Source: Intestinibacter sp034113885
GTDB taxonomy: Bacteria > Bacillota > Clostridia > Peptostreptococcales > Peptostreptococcaceae
DNA length: 61,897 nt
NCBI RefSeq assembly: GCF_034113885.1
Contig: NZ_JAXEWM010000146.1
Coordinates: 1-61,897 of the forward strand
Direction of reading: 5' to 3'
Both the position numbers and the translations under genes were made by a program. The number at the start of each line of letters is the position of its first letter. Positions within the stretch are counted from its first letter, which is position 1. Below the pieces are notes generated by a model that was given only the letters and a program-made list of their open reading frames with translations, was not told the DNA's origin and made no database searches. Shown piece after piece: positions 25,092-33,859 of this stretch.

Positions 25092-27437
25092 TTAAGCAGA
25101 ATATATATCAGAAAGTTGTATATCTACAAATTCTGGTTCAACAACTATATGTTTTTTATACTTATTTTTCAAAAATGAATTTTCTGTATTTCTTATCAAA
25201 ACTTTAAATTCACTGCCTTTATTTACTTCACTATCGACATTTAAATAAATCCCCTGTATATCAGATAGTTTTTTAGATACATAAAGACCCATACCCATAC
25301 CTTCTGCCAATCTAGATAAGCTTTTATCTACCTGCTCAAAATTTTCAAATACAAAATCTATTTTTTCCTTTGGAATTCCTATTCCATTATCTTTTATACT
25401 AATAACTATAAAGTCAATTTTCTTTTCTATTGACATTTTTATATTTCCGCCTTGATTTGTAAACTTTATAGCATTTGATAAAATATTTAATAATATCTTT
25501 TGCATTTTTATGCTATCCAAATAAACTAAAATCTCCTCCTCGCTAAAATAGGTTTCTATATTTAAATCCTTTTTATTGGCATAAGCCTTCGACAAATCAA
25601 CTATATTTTTCATTAATTCGACTATATCAAAAACAGTATAATTTAAGTTATATCTATAATTTTCTATGCTCATAATATCATGTATATTTTCCAATACTTT
25701 CTTCAATCTATATAAATTTTGTCTCACTAAGCTTATATGATTTTCTATTATCGGTGCTTCTATATTTTTTTCCATCTGCTTATTATTGTATAGCATATCA
25801 TTTACTGGTTTTTCTATTTTGTTTACTATATCCATACAAAATTGTGTTTTGAATTCTTCTGCTTTTTTTATTTTTTGCATTTTATATTTGATATCGTCTA
25901 TTTTATGTTTTTTATCCATAACTTTAAAAACTACTATATAAATATTTTGTTCCTCTATATCCGTTATAATAATAGATGCATTTTGTTTCTCGTTTAAATC
26001 TACTTTTTTTTCTACATCAAATTCACCTGATTTTATATAATCTTTTACAATATCATTGATTTTTTCTATACCAACTTTTTTAAACATGTTTATCATACAT
26101 TTATTTCTATAGATGTATTTTTTAGTAATTTTATCTACAATAATAACTCCATCTGGTAGAGTTTCAAGCAATACTCTATATATTTTTTCTCTTTCTTCTA
26201 TATCTTCAATTAGATTTTGATTCTTTGTAACGTCAGAAAATATTACTAATTTGAAATTTTTATTTTCATAGTCCAAAAAATTTTCTATTACTTTTACAGT
26301 TTTATTGTTAAAAGTTTTTATCATCCACATTTTTTCACTATCAAAAAAGTTATCTGTAATAATATTTTTTATAAATACTTCTTTATCTTCATTTATTACG
26401 TAATTTGATAAATCTTCTATTGAGGAAATTTGGTATTTTTTTTGATCAATATCAAATATATCGTACACCTTTTTATTCATATAGCTAATATGATTTTGAT
26501 CTGTAATTATCACACCATCCTCCATAAATTCTATTAATTTTTTATAGCTTTTTTCATTAAATTGTATTGTTTTCTCCATATTGTTCATATGCGTAATATC
26601 TCGAAATATAAATATTTTTAATGTTTGTTTTTCTCTATCTACTTTTATCATATATAATTCATAGGTTTGTTTTTTAAAAGAATTTATAATTATCTTTGCA
26701 AAGCTTTCATCTATATTTTTAAAATCTATAATTTTTTTACTGTAAAAAAAATTATTCCTAAAAAATCTCTCTACGTCAAAATGTTGCATTTTTTCTTGAT
26801 CAAAAGTATAGCTAAAACTATCATTTTTATATACTAACTTGCAATCTTGTAAAATAATCATTGGATAATCTATTTTAGAAATTATTGCATCATATAAATT
26901 ATTAATCTGTTTCTGTTTTTTAATTAAATCTATTTTTCTATCATTTTCTCTAATTATTTGTCTATTTACATCTTCTATATATTTTTCTTTATTTATAATT
27001 TTTCTTTCAATATAAGGCAGCTTTTTACTTATATAATCTAATTGCTTATATATAAATTTATAAAAAACTATAGTATTTCCCAATAAATTTATAATTGTCG
27101 ATGTTACAATGTAGTTTGCTACCAATATCAACCCAATAAAATACACACTAATTAATAGTAGCTTGTCCAAATGATGTAATTTTATATTATTTCTATTGAT
27201 TATTATGCAGAGTATCTTTACTAGAAAAACAATCGACAAGATTATATAAAAATAATAGCCAAAATAGCTACTATTCGATCTAATAAATAACAAAATTTCG
27301 AAAAAATATACTATCACAAATGATACATAAATCGGATATTTCGTTAAACTATAAATAAAAATAGACATCACAACTACAATAATTGCAATTATAATATTAA
27401 TATCATTTAATAAAAAAATTTTATTTAATCCATACAT
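25092..27437 (-). CDS. Membrane PAS sensor kinase with ATPase domain but Asn at the DHp His site
   Basis: A 781-residue protein: about five N-terminal membrane segments (1-140), a coiled coil (about 140-180), then PAS-like domains (about 180-500). The DHp-like helix reads FCMDIVNKIEKPV, where the phosphoacceptor His-Glu pair is Asn539-Lys. The HATPase_c domain (about 640-750) is complete: N box with Asn655 (LLNILSNAIKF), G1 DNGIGIP (Asp683), F box FENF, and G2 GMGMGL (713-718). So it should bind ATP but cannot phosphorylate itself on the usual His. Its operon partner has the His and lacks the ATPase. Together they look like a split kinase; no response regulator is adjacent. Confidence 0.9.
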   Translation of the reverse strand: MYGLNKIFLLNDINIIIAIIVVVMSIFIYSLTKYPIYVSFVIVYFFEILLFIRSNSSYFGYYFYIILSIVFLVKILCIIINRNNIKLHHLDKLLLISVYFIGLILVANYIVTSTIINLLGNTIVFYKFIYKQLDYISKKLPYIERKIINKEKYIEDVNRQIIRENDRKIDLIKKQKQINNLYDAIISKIDYPMIILQDCKLVYKNDSFSYTFDQEKMQHFDVERFFRNNFFYSKKIIDFKNIDESFAKIIINSFKKQTYELYMIKVDREKQTLKIFIFRDITHMNNMEKTIQFNEKSYKKLIEFMEDGVIITDQNHISYMNKKVYDIFDIDQKKYQISSIEDLSNYVINEDKEVFIKNIITDNFFDSEKMWMIKTFNNKTVKVIENFLDYENKNFKLVIFSDVTKNQNLIEDIEEREKIYRVLLETLPDGVIIVDKITKKYIYRNKCMINMFKKVGIEKINDIVKDYIKSGEFDVEKKVDLNEKQNASIIITDIEEQNIYIVVFKVMDKKHKIDDIKYKMQKIKKAEEFKTQFCMDIVNKIEKPVNDMLYNNKQMEKNIEAPIIENHISLVRQNLYRLKKVLENIHDIMSIENYRYNLNYTVFDIVELMKNIVDLSKAYANKKDLNIETYFSEEEILVYLDSIKMQKILLNILSNAIKFTNQGGNIKMSIEKKIDFIVISIKDNGIGIPKEKIDFVFENFEQVDKSLSRLAEGMGMGLYVSKKLSDIQGIYLNVDSEVNKGSEFKVLIRNTENSFLKNKYKKHIVVEPEFVDIQLSDIYSA

Positions 27438-27560
27438 AATACATCACCCACTTATTATTTAGTACATTTGAAGACTTTTTTATCTATATATGTAAATATT
27501 AACACATCAAATTTAAATAATTTGTCACTTTATGAACAGATAATACAAATAATAAACGAC

Positions 27561-27586
27561 AAAAAAGCCTTAAATAAGGCTTTTTT
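27561..27586 (-). terminator. Terminator overlapping the sigK stop codon
   Basis: A 10-bp stem (27561-27570 with 27577-27586) includes the last sigK codons and stop, and is followed by a minus-strand U-run (AAGGCTTTTTT). Confidence 0.85.
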
Positions 27587-28220
27587 CTAGTTTTAATTCT
27601 TTTTTCAATTTTTTTAGAGCTTTTTTTTCAATTCTAGACACATAAGATCTAGATATATTTAATTTCTGTGCTATTTCTCTCTGAGTCTTATATCCATGAG
27701 GTGTAAGACCATACCTCAATTTAATTATTTCATTTTCTCTCTCTGTTAAAGTTTGATCTATTTTTTCGTAGAGCTTACTTATTTTTATCTTTAATTCAAC
27801 TTTATCTATAATATAATCCACATCCGTTCCCAATATATCTATTAAACTAATTGCATTCCCTTCTTTATCTACTCCTATGGGATCTTGTAAGGATATTTGT
27901 GTTTTATTTTTTTTATTACTTCTTATATTCATTAAAATTTCATTTTCTATACATTTTGAAGCATAGGTAGCAAGTCTTATTCCTTTATCTACATTAAATG
28001 TGTCTATCGCTTTAATAAGACCTATAGTACCTATGGAAATTAAGTCATCTAGATCTTCTCCAGAATTATTGTATTTTTTAGAAATATGTGCGACTAGTCT
28101 CATATTTCTTTCAACTAAAATTTCCTTTGCTTCTTTATTATTCTCATTTTTTAATAAGGTTAAATAGTACATCTCTTCTTTAGGGGTTAATGGTTTTTCA
28201 AATGATTTAATAAGAGTCAA
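27570..28220 (-). CDS. sigK: Mother-cell sigma factor sigma-K, without pro-sequence
   Basis: Sigma-K directs late mother-cell gene expression during sporulation (coat, cortex, lysis). The 216 residues align with mature B. subtilis SigK from its PQPLSSSEEKKYL segment (here EKPLTPKEEMYYL) onward. Region 2 (RLVAHISKKY...GEDLDDLISIGTIGLIKAI) and region 4 (TQREIAQKLNISRSYVSRIEKKAL) are complete. The start is TTG at 28220, preceded by AAGGGGGTGG at good spacing. An in-frame TAA four codons upstream of the start rules out the 20-residue membrane pro-sequence of Bacillus. The gene is continuous, with no skin element. Confidence 0.95.
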   Translation of the reverse strand: MTLIKSFEKPLTPKEEMYYLTLLKNENNKEAKEILVERNMRLVAHISKKYNNSGEDLDDLISIGTIGLIKAIDTFNVDKGIRLATYASKCIENEILMNIRSNKKNKTQISLQDPIGVDKEGNAISLIDILGTDVDYIIDKVELKIKISKLYEKIDQTLTERENEIIKLRYGLTPHGYKTQREIAQKLNISRSYVSRIEKKALKKLKKELKLEKSLI

Positions 28221-28252
28221 TATGCCACCCCCTTAATATAACTGTCACTCTA

Positions 28253-28261
28253 AATTATATG
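28253..28261 (-). promoter_or_regulatory. Possible sigma-E type -10 element of sigK
   Basis: Read on the minus strand the sequence is CATATAATT, close to the sigma-E -10 consensus CATACAAT, 33 nt before the sigK start. No convincing -35 element is visible, so this is tentative; sigma-E control of sigK is known in other spore formers. Confidence 0.3.
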
Positions 28262-28338
28262 AATCTCAGCTCGATAAGTTTCCCTTATAATGTAAAATTT
28301 TTGTTATTGTGGCATATTCTATTAAATCATTTAATTTT

Positions 28339-29991
28339 TTAATAATTATTTATACTATTACAAATATCTTTAAAAATAGGTATTGCAGATTTACTACTTT
28401 TTTCAGTACCTTCTACTAAAACAGTTATAGCGTATTTAGGTTCATTTATAGGATAAAATCCTGTTATCCATCCATGAGTTATTTTAGTATTGTTTATACT
28501 ACTTTCAGCCGTTCCAGTTTTTACACCACATCCACCTTCTAAATCCTTTAAATCCTTTGCTGTGCCAGTATTTGCAACTCCTATCATAAACTGTTTAATC
28601 TGAGTTGAGGTATAAGGAGATATCAAATCCTCTTCCTTTGAAGAGGAAAATTTTTTTATTTGCTTCATAGAGCCATCTACTACACTATCATATATATACA
28701 GGTGTTTATAAAGTCCATTGTTGGCTATAATCTGTGTCATTTGATTTATTTGTATAGGTGTAAATTCTAAAGATCCTTGTCCTATAGACAAATTGCTCAA
28801 GGATATATCATCTGGTATATTTGAATCTACCTCTTCATCTAAGCCTATATCCACTTTTTCATCTAAGTGAAGCTTTGTTATTGCTTTATATATTTCATAC
28901 TTTCCTACTCTTTTAGCTATGTCATAAAATGCTGTATTACAGGAATTTGCAAAGCATTGTCCTAAAGTCTCAATTCCATGACCTGATAAATTATTGCAGT
29001 TTAATCTTTCGCTATTTCCTACCTGCTCACTTCCTGTACAGTTGTAATAGTATGTGCTATCAGTCACGACTTTATTTTCCAAGGCTGCAAATAAAACTAC
29101 CATTTTAAAGACAGATCCAGCTGGGTAAGTAGCAGAAATAACTCTATTTTGCAATTGACCGTCTTTTTTATCTAGAGAGTCCTCAATTTTATTTTGATTG
29201 AAATTTGGTCTCGATGACATAGCAAGTATTTCTCCTGTTTGAACATCAGATATAATTACCGCTGTAGGATTTTCCTCTTTGTCGACGATTTTCTCAACTT
29301 TGTTTTGAATATTAGAATCAATAGTTAGCTTTAGATTTTTATCGTTATTTGATACTTTTGAAAAACTCCCTTCAACTAGATTAAGTCCATTTTTTTCTCC
29401 TAAGGCTCCTGCTTTAAACACAGATATATATTTTTGATTAGATCCTTTCAATTCGCAATCCATGCTTTTTTCGATTCCACTTACACCTTTATTTTCACTT
29501 TTATTTATATATCCAATTGTATGGCTTAATAGATTATCGTCCTTGTATCTATATACCTTATCTTCTACTACTACGTTTATTTTTTTTAACTTCTCAATAT
29601 TATATTTACTTAAATTTCCTACTTCTACTTCTATTAATTCCGAATCTAATTGTTCCTGAACTGCTTTAAATATATCGTTTTCGGTCAAATTTGTGGCTTC
29701 TTTTATTGTATTTATATTTTTATAATCTCCACTTACTATATATTTTGGAATTATAATAACTTTTTTCTTCTCTGTATCAGTCAAAGGTATATTATTTCTA
29801 TCGTATATAATACCTCTTCCAGAATTTAGATTTACCTTATAAGTGCTTTGATTTTCAATTTTATTTGTATAAGACTCGCATTTATAAATGCTTAAATAAG
29901 TCAGCCTACATATCAATCCAATTATAATAATTGCAAAAATTAAAAAACTTATTCTAGTCCTATTCAATAAATTTTCACCTTTAAAACACAT
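28339..29991 (-). CDS. Class B penicillin-binding protein (transpeptidase)
   Basis: A 550-residue peptidoglycan transpeptidase. One N-terminal membrane helix (about 14-34) is followed by a dimerisation domain and the penicillin-binding domain with all three motifs: SVFK (in PAGSVFKMV), SCN (in ANSCNTAF) and KTG (in GVKTGTAES). It resembles the sporulation/elongation PBPs next to sigK in C. difficile (position from memory) and may act in spore cortex synthesis. Two starts have ribosome sites: ATG at 29991 (AAGGGGTGA) and TTG at 29967 (AAAGGTGA). The upstream site lies in the 3' arm of a hairpin. Confidence 0.88.
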   Translation of the reverse strand: MCFKGENLLNRTRISFLIFAIIIIGLICRLTYLSIYKCESYTNKIENQSTYKVNLNSGRGIIYDRNNIPLTDTEKKKVIIIPKYIVSGDYKNINTIKEATNLTENDIFKAVQEQLDSELIEVEVGNLSKYNIEKLKKINVVVEDKVYRYKDDNLLSHTIGYINKSENKGVSGIEKSMDCELKGSNQKYISVFKAGALGEKNGLNLVEGSFSKVSNNDKNLKLTIDSNIQNKVEKIVDKEENPTAVIISDVQTGEILAMSSRPNFNQNKIEDSLDKKDGQLQNRVISATYPAGSVFKMVVLFAALENKVVTDSTYYYNCTGSEQVGNSERLNCNNLSGHGIETLGQCFANSCNTAFYDIAKRVGKYEIYKAITKLHLDEKVDIGLDEEVDSNIPDDISLSNLSIGQGSLEFTPIQINQMTQIIANNGLYKHLYIYDSVVDGSMKQIKKFSSSKEEDLISPYTSTQIKQFMIGVANTGTAKDLKDLEGGCGVKTGTAESSINNTKITHGWITGFYPINEPKYAITVLVEGTEKSSKSAIPIFKDICNSINNY

Positions 29992-29998
29992 AAAATCA

Positions 29999-30037
29999 CC
30001 CCTTAACTAATAGTCATTTTTGACAATAATTAAGGGG
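29999..30037 (-). promoter_or_regulatory. Hairpin covering the PBP ribosome site
   Basis: An 8-bp stem CCCCTTAA/TTAAGGGG (29999-30006 with 30030-30037) with an inner GTCA/TGAC stem occupies the short gap between the U32 peptidase stop and the PBP start. On the minus strand its 3' arm contains AAGGGG, the ribosome site for the ATG at 29991. It may be a weak terminator (tail TGATTTTATG) or a translational control hairpin. Confidence 0.5.
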
Positions 30038-30047
30038 CATATACTCA

Positions 30048-30974
30048 TCAATCGTAATTTACAATTTCTTCTAAATAAAATCCTGTCGTATGCTTTCTAT
30101 GAGTAGCATCTTTCAATGTTTCCAACATATCCTCGCTACATTTATATTCAAAATTATTTTGATAAAAGTCGTCTATCGCTTTTCTATAGACCGAAACGAC
30201 TTTTTTTACATAATTTTCGTCTTCCATTCTAGCTTCTATAGTCAAAGTATTAACTCCAGACTTGATTATTTTATCTAAATACTCGATCATACATAAATCT
30301 CTACTTGCAAAGAATATTGTTCCTCCTTCATCTTCGTAAACAGGACAATATTGACCTTTTCTCTTTTCTTCAGTTAAATTATATCTCTTCTTAGGAGAAT
30401 AATCGTCTTTTCCTTTGCTTTCTAAATAGCTTGTAATCAGCTTTCTTCCTGAATATGACATAATCATAGGTCCATGTATAAATGCTTCTAATTCTAAATC
30501 TTCAGGTGTTTTAAGTCTCATAGTTTCCATTTCTTTTATAGATAATTCCCTAGATATTACAACTCTGTTTGCACCTTGGTTATGCCAGAAATTGGCAGTT
30601 TCGTAGTTGTAAACATTAGATACATTGCCTAAGTGCACTTTCATATTTGGCAAAATTTGCTTAACAGTGACTAAAGTTCCAGGCTCTGAAACTATTAGAG
30701 CATCTACTTTTAATCTATCTAATTCCATTAAAAATTCTCTAAATCCATCAAAATCCTTGTTGTGAGGAAGTAAATTAATAGTTAAATATACTTTTTTATT
30801 GTTATCATGGGCAAATTTAATTCCCTCTATAAGATCCTCTCTCGAAAAATCATCTGATAAAGTATCCCTACCAAATGATTCACCACCTACGTATACGCTA
30901 TCTGCACCGCTAGATATAGCTTCCTTTAGGCATTTTAAATTGCTTGCATAACATGTAAGCTCGACCTTATGCAT
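30048..30974 (-). CDS. Peptidase U32 family protein (YrrN-like)
   Basis: A U32 family protein (collagenase-like peptidase group; several members act in RNA hydroxylation or Fe-S dependent modification). The opening ELTCYASNLKCLKEAISSGADSVYVGG is the typical U32 barrel start; the family segment EAFIHGPMIMSYSGRK is also present, followed by the Cys-containing KGQYCPVYED and SRDLCMIEYL. In Bacillus, yrrM-yrrN-yrrO encode an O-methyltransferase and U32 proteins for tRNA 5-(carboxy)methoxyuridine modification; here too the gene follows an O-methyltransferase with overlap, which suggests tRNA wobble modification. I chose ATG at 30974. Confidence 0.82.
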   Translation of the reverse strand: MHKVELTCYASNLKCLKEAISSGADSVYVGGESFGRDTLSDDFSREDLIEGIKFAHDNNKKVYLTINLLPHNKDFDGFREFLMELDRLKVDALIVSEPGTLVTVKQILPNMKVHLGNVSNVYNYETANFWHNQGANRVVISRELSIKEMETMRLKTPEDLELEAFIHGPMIMSYSGRKLITSYLESKGKDDYSPKKRYNLTEEKRKGQYCPVYEDEGGTIFFASRDLCMIEYLDKIIKSGVNTLTIEARMEDENYVKKVVSVYRKAIDDFYQNNFEYKCSEDMLETLKDATHRKHTTGFYLEEIVNYD

Positions 30975-31647
30975 CCTCACCGTCACCTCTTTCGCTTTCT
31001 TTATAGCTTATAGCAACTCCGTCTCCCATCGGTAAAAGTGAAGTCGTCAAGTAGTCGCAGCTACAAATATAATCTAAGTAATTTCTCATTCTCTTTACTA
31101 TAGTCTTCTTTCTTCTAACTACTAAATTATTATCAGCTATCATACCTTTATATAAAATATTATCTGATATCAATACTCCACCCACTTTTAATTTATCTAT
31201 AACTAAATCGTAAAATAACTTGTATTGACCCTTAGCTGCATCTAGGAAAATCATATCGAATTCGCCTTCTACACTGTTTAAGCTCTCAACTGCATCGCCT
31301 TCAAGTATTTTTATATTTTTTTCAAAGCCGGCTCTTTTTATATTTTCCTTTGCCTTTTCAATCATTACTGGATTTCTCTCGCAAGTCGTGATATCAGAAT
31401 CCTCTCCACATATTGTAGCAAACAATATAGAAGAGTATCCTATTGCGCAACCTACTTCCAAAATTCTTTTAGGCTTTTGAATTTTTAAAAGTACCTTTAG
31501 TAAATCAGATACCTCCTTGTGAACTATAGGCACGCTATTTTCCTCTGCATATATTTCTAATTCCTTTAAAAGACCTTCTGTGTCCTTTAATGTATGTCTT
31601 ATATAATCCTCAACAACATCGTTAACTATATTACTCAAATTTTTCAC
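30967..31647 (-). CDS. SAM-dependent O-methyltransferase (TrmR/YrrM-like)
   Basis: A 226-residue class I methyltransferase of the catechol-O-methyltransferase-like family. The SAM motif is ILEVGCAIGYSSIL (about residues 79-92), the acidic loop is CERNPVMIEKA, and the metal-binding Asp lies in FLDAAKGQY with DNIL further on. Coupling to the U32 gene (8-nt overlap with the chosen start, 20 nt with the longer frame) matches Bacillus trmR, which methylates 5-hydroxyuridine in tRNA. Because the genome also carries a possible protocatechuate pathway, a catechol substrate is a remote alternative, but the operon context favours tRNA. Confidence 0.82.
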   Translation of the reverse strand: MKNLSNIVNDVVEDYIRHTLKDTEGLLKELEIYAEENSVPIVHKEVSDLLKVLLKIQKPKRILEVGCAIGYSSILFATICGEDSDITTCERNPVMIEKAKENIKRAGFEKNIKILEGDAVESLNSVEGEFDMIFLDAAKGQYKLFYDLVIDKLKVGGVLISDNILYKGMIADNNLVVRRKKTIVKRMRNYLDYICSCDYLTTSLLPMGDGVAISYKESERGDGEDA

Positions 31648-31683
31648 TCCTTAATTTCTATTATAATTAAATGTTACCACAAC

Positions 31684-31720
31684 AATATGGATTATACCCC
31701 GTTAAGATATAATCCATATT
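31684..31720 (-). terminator. Perfect 13-bp hairpin after mltG
   Basis: A perfect stem (31684-31696 with 31708-31720) with an 11-nt loop lies 6 nt beyond the mltG stop. No U-run follows on the minus strand, so it may be a weak terminator or stability element. Confidence 0.55.
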
Positions 31721-31725
31721 AAACT

Positions 31726-32802
31726 CTATTTTTGATTGGACTTTTCTGAAGCTTCCTCCAATTCTTTATTTCTTTGATCTCTATCTTTTCTGTATTTTGC
31801 CACGTTTTTTTGATGCTCTTCATAAGTCTTGCTGTAGACATTTCCTCCATCTATATCGGCTACAAAGTACAGATAATCTGTATCCTCTGGGTATAAAACT
31901 GCCTTTATAGATTTAATACTTGGATTTGCAATAGGTGTTGGTGGCAATCCCTTTTCAATGTAAGTATTGTACGGAGAGTCTATTTTCAAATCATTGTATG
32001 TCATTCTCTTTTTTCTAGCCTCAAAAATATATTGAAGAGTAGCATCTGATTGAAGAGGCATGTCTTTTTCTAATCTATTGTAAAATACACTCGCTATAAT
32101 AGGTCTATCTTCATCTAGTATAGCTTCTTTTTCTACTATAGAAGCTAAATTAACGACCTCCTGAAGAGTCAATCCAATCTCCTTCTGTTTGCTTTGTAAT
32201 TCTTCTGTATAGCTTTTATCGAATAATTTAACCATTTCTTTTATTATATCTTCTGGCTTTGAGTCTTCATCAAAATAATAAGTACTTGGATATAAAAATC
32301 CTTCTAGTGTTTTTATGTCTTTTTGATCTAAAAAATCAAATTCATCGTAAAAAACACTTGGATTTTGGATTAATTCTTCAAAATCCTCCTTTTTGCCCAA
32401 TTCATTTTTTACTAATAAGGCTATAATTTCATTTGATGTAGAGCCCTCTGGTATAGTTATTTTGACACCATCCTGGTATATTTCACCGGAGATTAATTTG
32501 TCGATTATATCGCTATTTGAAAGAGTTTGATTCAATAAATAGCTGCCAGATTTCATATGTGAGTTATTATCTTTTATTTTAAAATTTATTTTAAAAACAA
32601 ATTCATTTTTTATCAGATTTTTTTGTTTAAGAATATGAGCTACATCGTCTACTGTAGAACCCATAGGTATATCAATTACTAGATCTTTGCTATTATTTTT
32701 ATCACAAGGTCCACCTTGATATACTACAAATAGAACCGCTGTAAATACTAATAAAATAATTGCCGCTATTAATACGATAACTTTTTTCTTATTTGATTTC
32801 AT
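31726..32802 (-). CDS. mltG: Endolytic murein transglycosylase MltG
   Basis: MltG (YceG family) cleaves nascent glycan strands and sets their length. The 358-residue protein has an N-terminal membrane helix (about 7-28), a LysM-like segment with IPEGSTSNEIIALL, and the YceG catalytic core with the Glu in ASIVEKEAI, followed by FYNRLEKDMPLQSDATLQY and the family's PYNTY...GLPPTPIANP motif. A charged tail follows. It sits between the XerD-like gene and the O-methyltransferase, a familiar clostridial order. Confidence 0.93.
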   Translation of the reverse strand: MKSNKKKVIVLIAAIILLVFTAVLFVVYQGGPCDKNNSKDLVIDIPMGSTVDDVAHILKQKNLIKNEFVFKINFKIKDNNSHMKSGSYLLNQTLSNSDIIDKLISGEIYQDGVKITIPEGSTSNEIIALLVKNELGKKEDFEELIQNPSVFYDEFDFLDQKDIKTLEGFLYPSTYYFDEDSKPEDIIKEMVKLFDKSYTEELQSKQKEIGLTLQEVVNLASIVEKEAILDEDRPIIASVFYNRLEKDMPLQSDATLQYIFEARKKRMTYNDLKIDSPYNTYIEKGLPPTPIANPSIKSIKAVLYPEDTDYLYFVADIDGGNVYSKTYEEHQKNVAKYRKDRDQRNKELEEASEKSNQK

Positions 32803-32930
32803 ATTTTATTGCTCCTCGCTGTATTTGTATCTTCTTTATTATAAAACTTAGCTAAAAATATTTCAACAAGAAAATACTTGTTCAGAAACACTCATATATA
32901 TATTATTTCCAAATAAAATAATTATAAACA

Positions 32931-32962
32931 AAAAAAGCCTTCATTTTGTATGAAGACTCTTT
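32931..32962 (-). terminator. Terminator at the end of the XerD-like gene
   Basis: The minus strand reads AGTCTTCATACAAAATGAAGGCTTTTTTT, a short hairpin with a seven-residue U-run immediately at the stop codon. Confidence 0.7.
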
Positions 32963-33848
32963 ATTTTATTTGATCCTTCCTAGGATGTTTTTCCTTTATT
33001 TCTTTTCTTAAATTCTTGTCTATATATTTTAAATATAATTGCAAACTCGACAAATTAGAATTTCCTAATATCTTACTTACAACAGCTACATTCGCACCCC
33101 CATTTAAAAGATGTATGGCAAAGGAATGTCTAAGTGTTGTCGGATTTATATTTTTTCTTATATCTGCCTTTTGGGCATATTTTTTTATTACCTTCCACAA
33201 CCCTTGTCTAGTAAACCTCTGTCCTTGCGTATTTACAAACAAGGCTTTTTCATCCTCATATGCAAGTGAATTTCTAGAATGGTTTATATATTTTAATAGA
33301 TATAACTTTGTAGTTTCACAAAGAGGTATAACCCTTTGATTTTTTCCACTGCCACAATATATGTAATCAATATCTAAATCTACATCCTCTAAATCCATCT
33401 GTATAAGCTCTGAAACTTTAATACCTGTCCCATACAAAACCTCAAATATAGCCTTATCCCTTATTTTTTTAGGCGTAGATAAATCATCAAATCTCAATAA
33501 TTTGTCTACCTCTTCTTCTGTCAAAATTTCAACCGCATTTCTATTTATCTTAGGCTTTTTTATATTCTTTGAAGGATCTGTACTTGCGAGCTTATTGAAA
33601 AACAAATAATCATGATACGACTTAATGGAAGATATCATCCTCGAAATCGACGATACAGAAACATCGTCTTTTTCAAGCTCAATCAAATAGCTTATAATAT
33701 CATTTTCAACAACATCTGAAATATCTATATTATTACAACTCAAATAATCTAAGTATTTTTTTAGATCTCTATTATAAGATGCCACTGTATTTTTTGATAG
33801 CTTTTTACTTTTTTCTATATAATCTAAATACTCTTTTAAAACCTTCAT
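32961..33848 (-). CDS. XerD-like tyrosine recombinase with substituted catalytic residues
   Basis: A 295-residue protein with the full-length XerC/D layout: N-terminal SAM-like core-binding domain (1-85) and C-terminal catalytic domain. Alignment with E. coli XerD shows Tyr272, Arg240 and Lys169 kept. The first catalytic Arg is Lys144 (GTGIKVSEL for ATGLRVSEL), His244 is Thr237 (NPTTLRH for SPHVLRH) and His270 is Asn263 (LGNSNLS for LGHSDLS). Three of six active-site residues thus differ. It may be a structural partner of another Xer protein, a slow enzyme or a non-catalytic DNA-binding protein. It sits between spoIIM and mltG where a canonical XerD is expected. Confidence 0.85.
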   Translation of the reverse strand: MKVLKEYLDYIEKSKKLSKNTVASYNRDLKKYLDYLSCNNIDISDVVENDIISYLIELEKDDVSVSSISRMISSIKSYHDYLFFNKLASTDPSKNIKKPKINRNAVEILTEEEVDKLLRFDDLSTPKKIRDKAIFEVLYGTGIKVSELIQMDLEDVDLDIDYIYCGSGKNQRVIPLCETTKLYLLKYINHSRNSLAYEDEKALFVNTQGQRFTRQGLWKVIKKYAQKADIRKNINPTTLRHSFAIHLLNGGANVAVVSKILGNSNLSSLQLYLKYIDKNLRKEIKEKHPRKDQIK

Positions 33849-33859
33849 TTTTAACTCCT

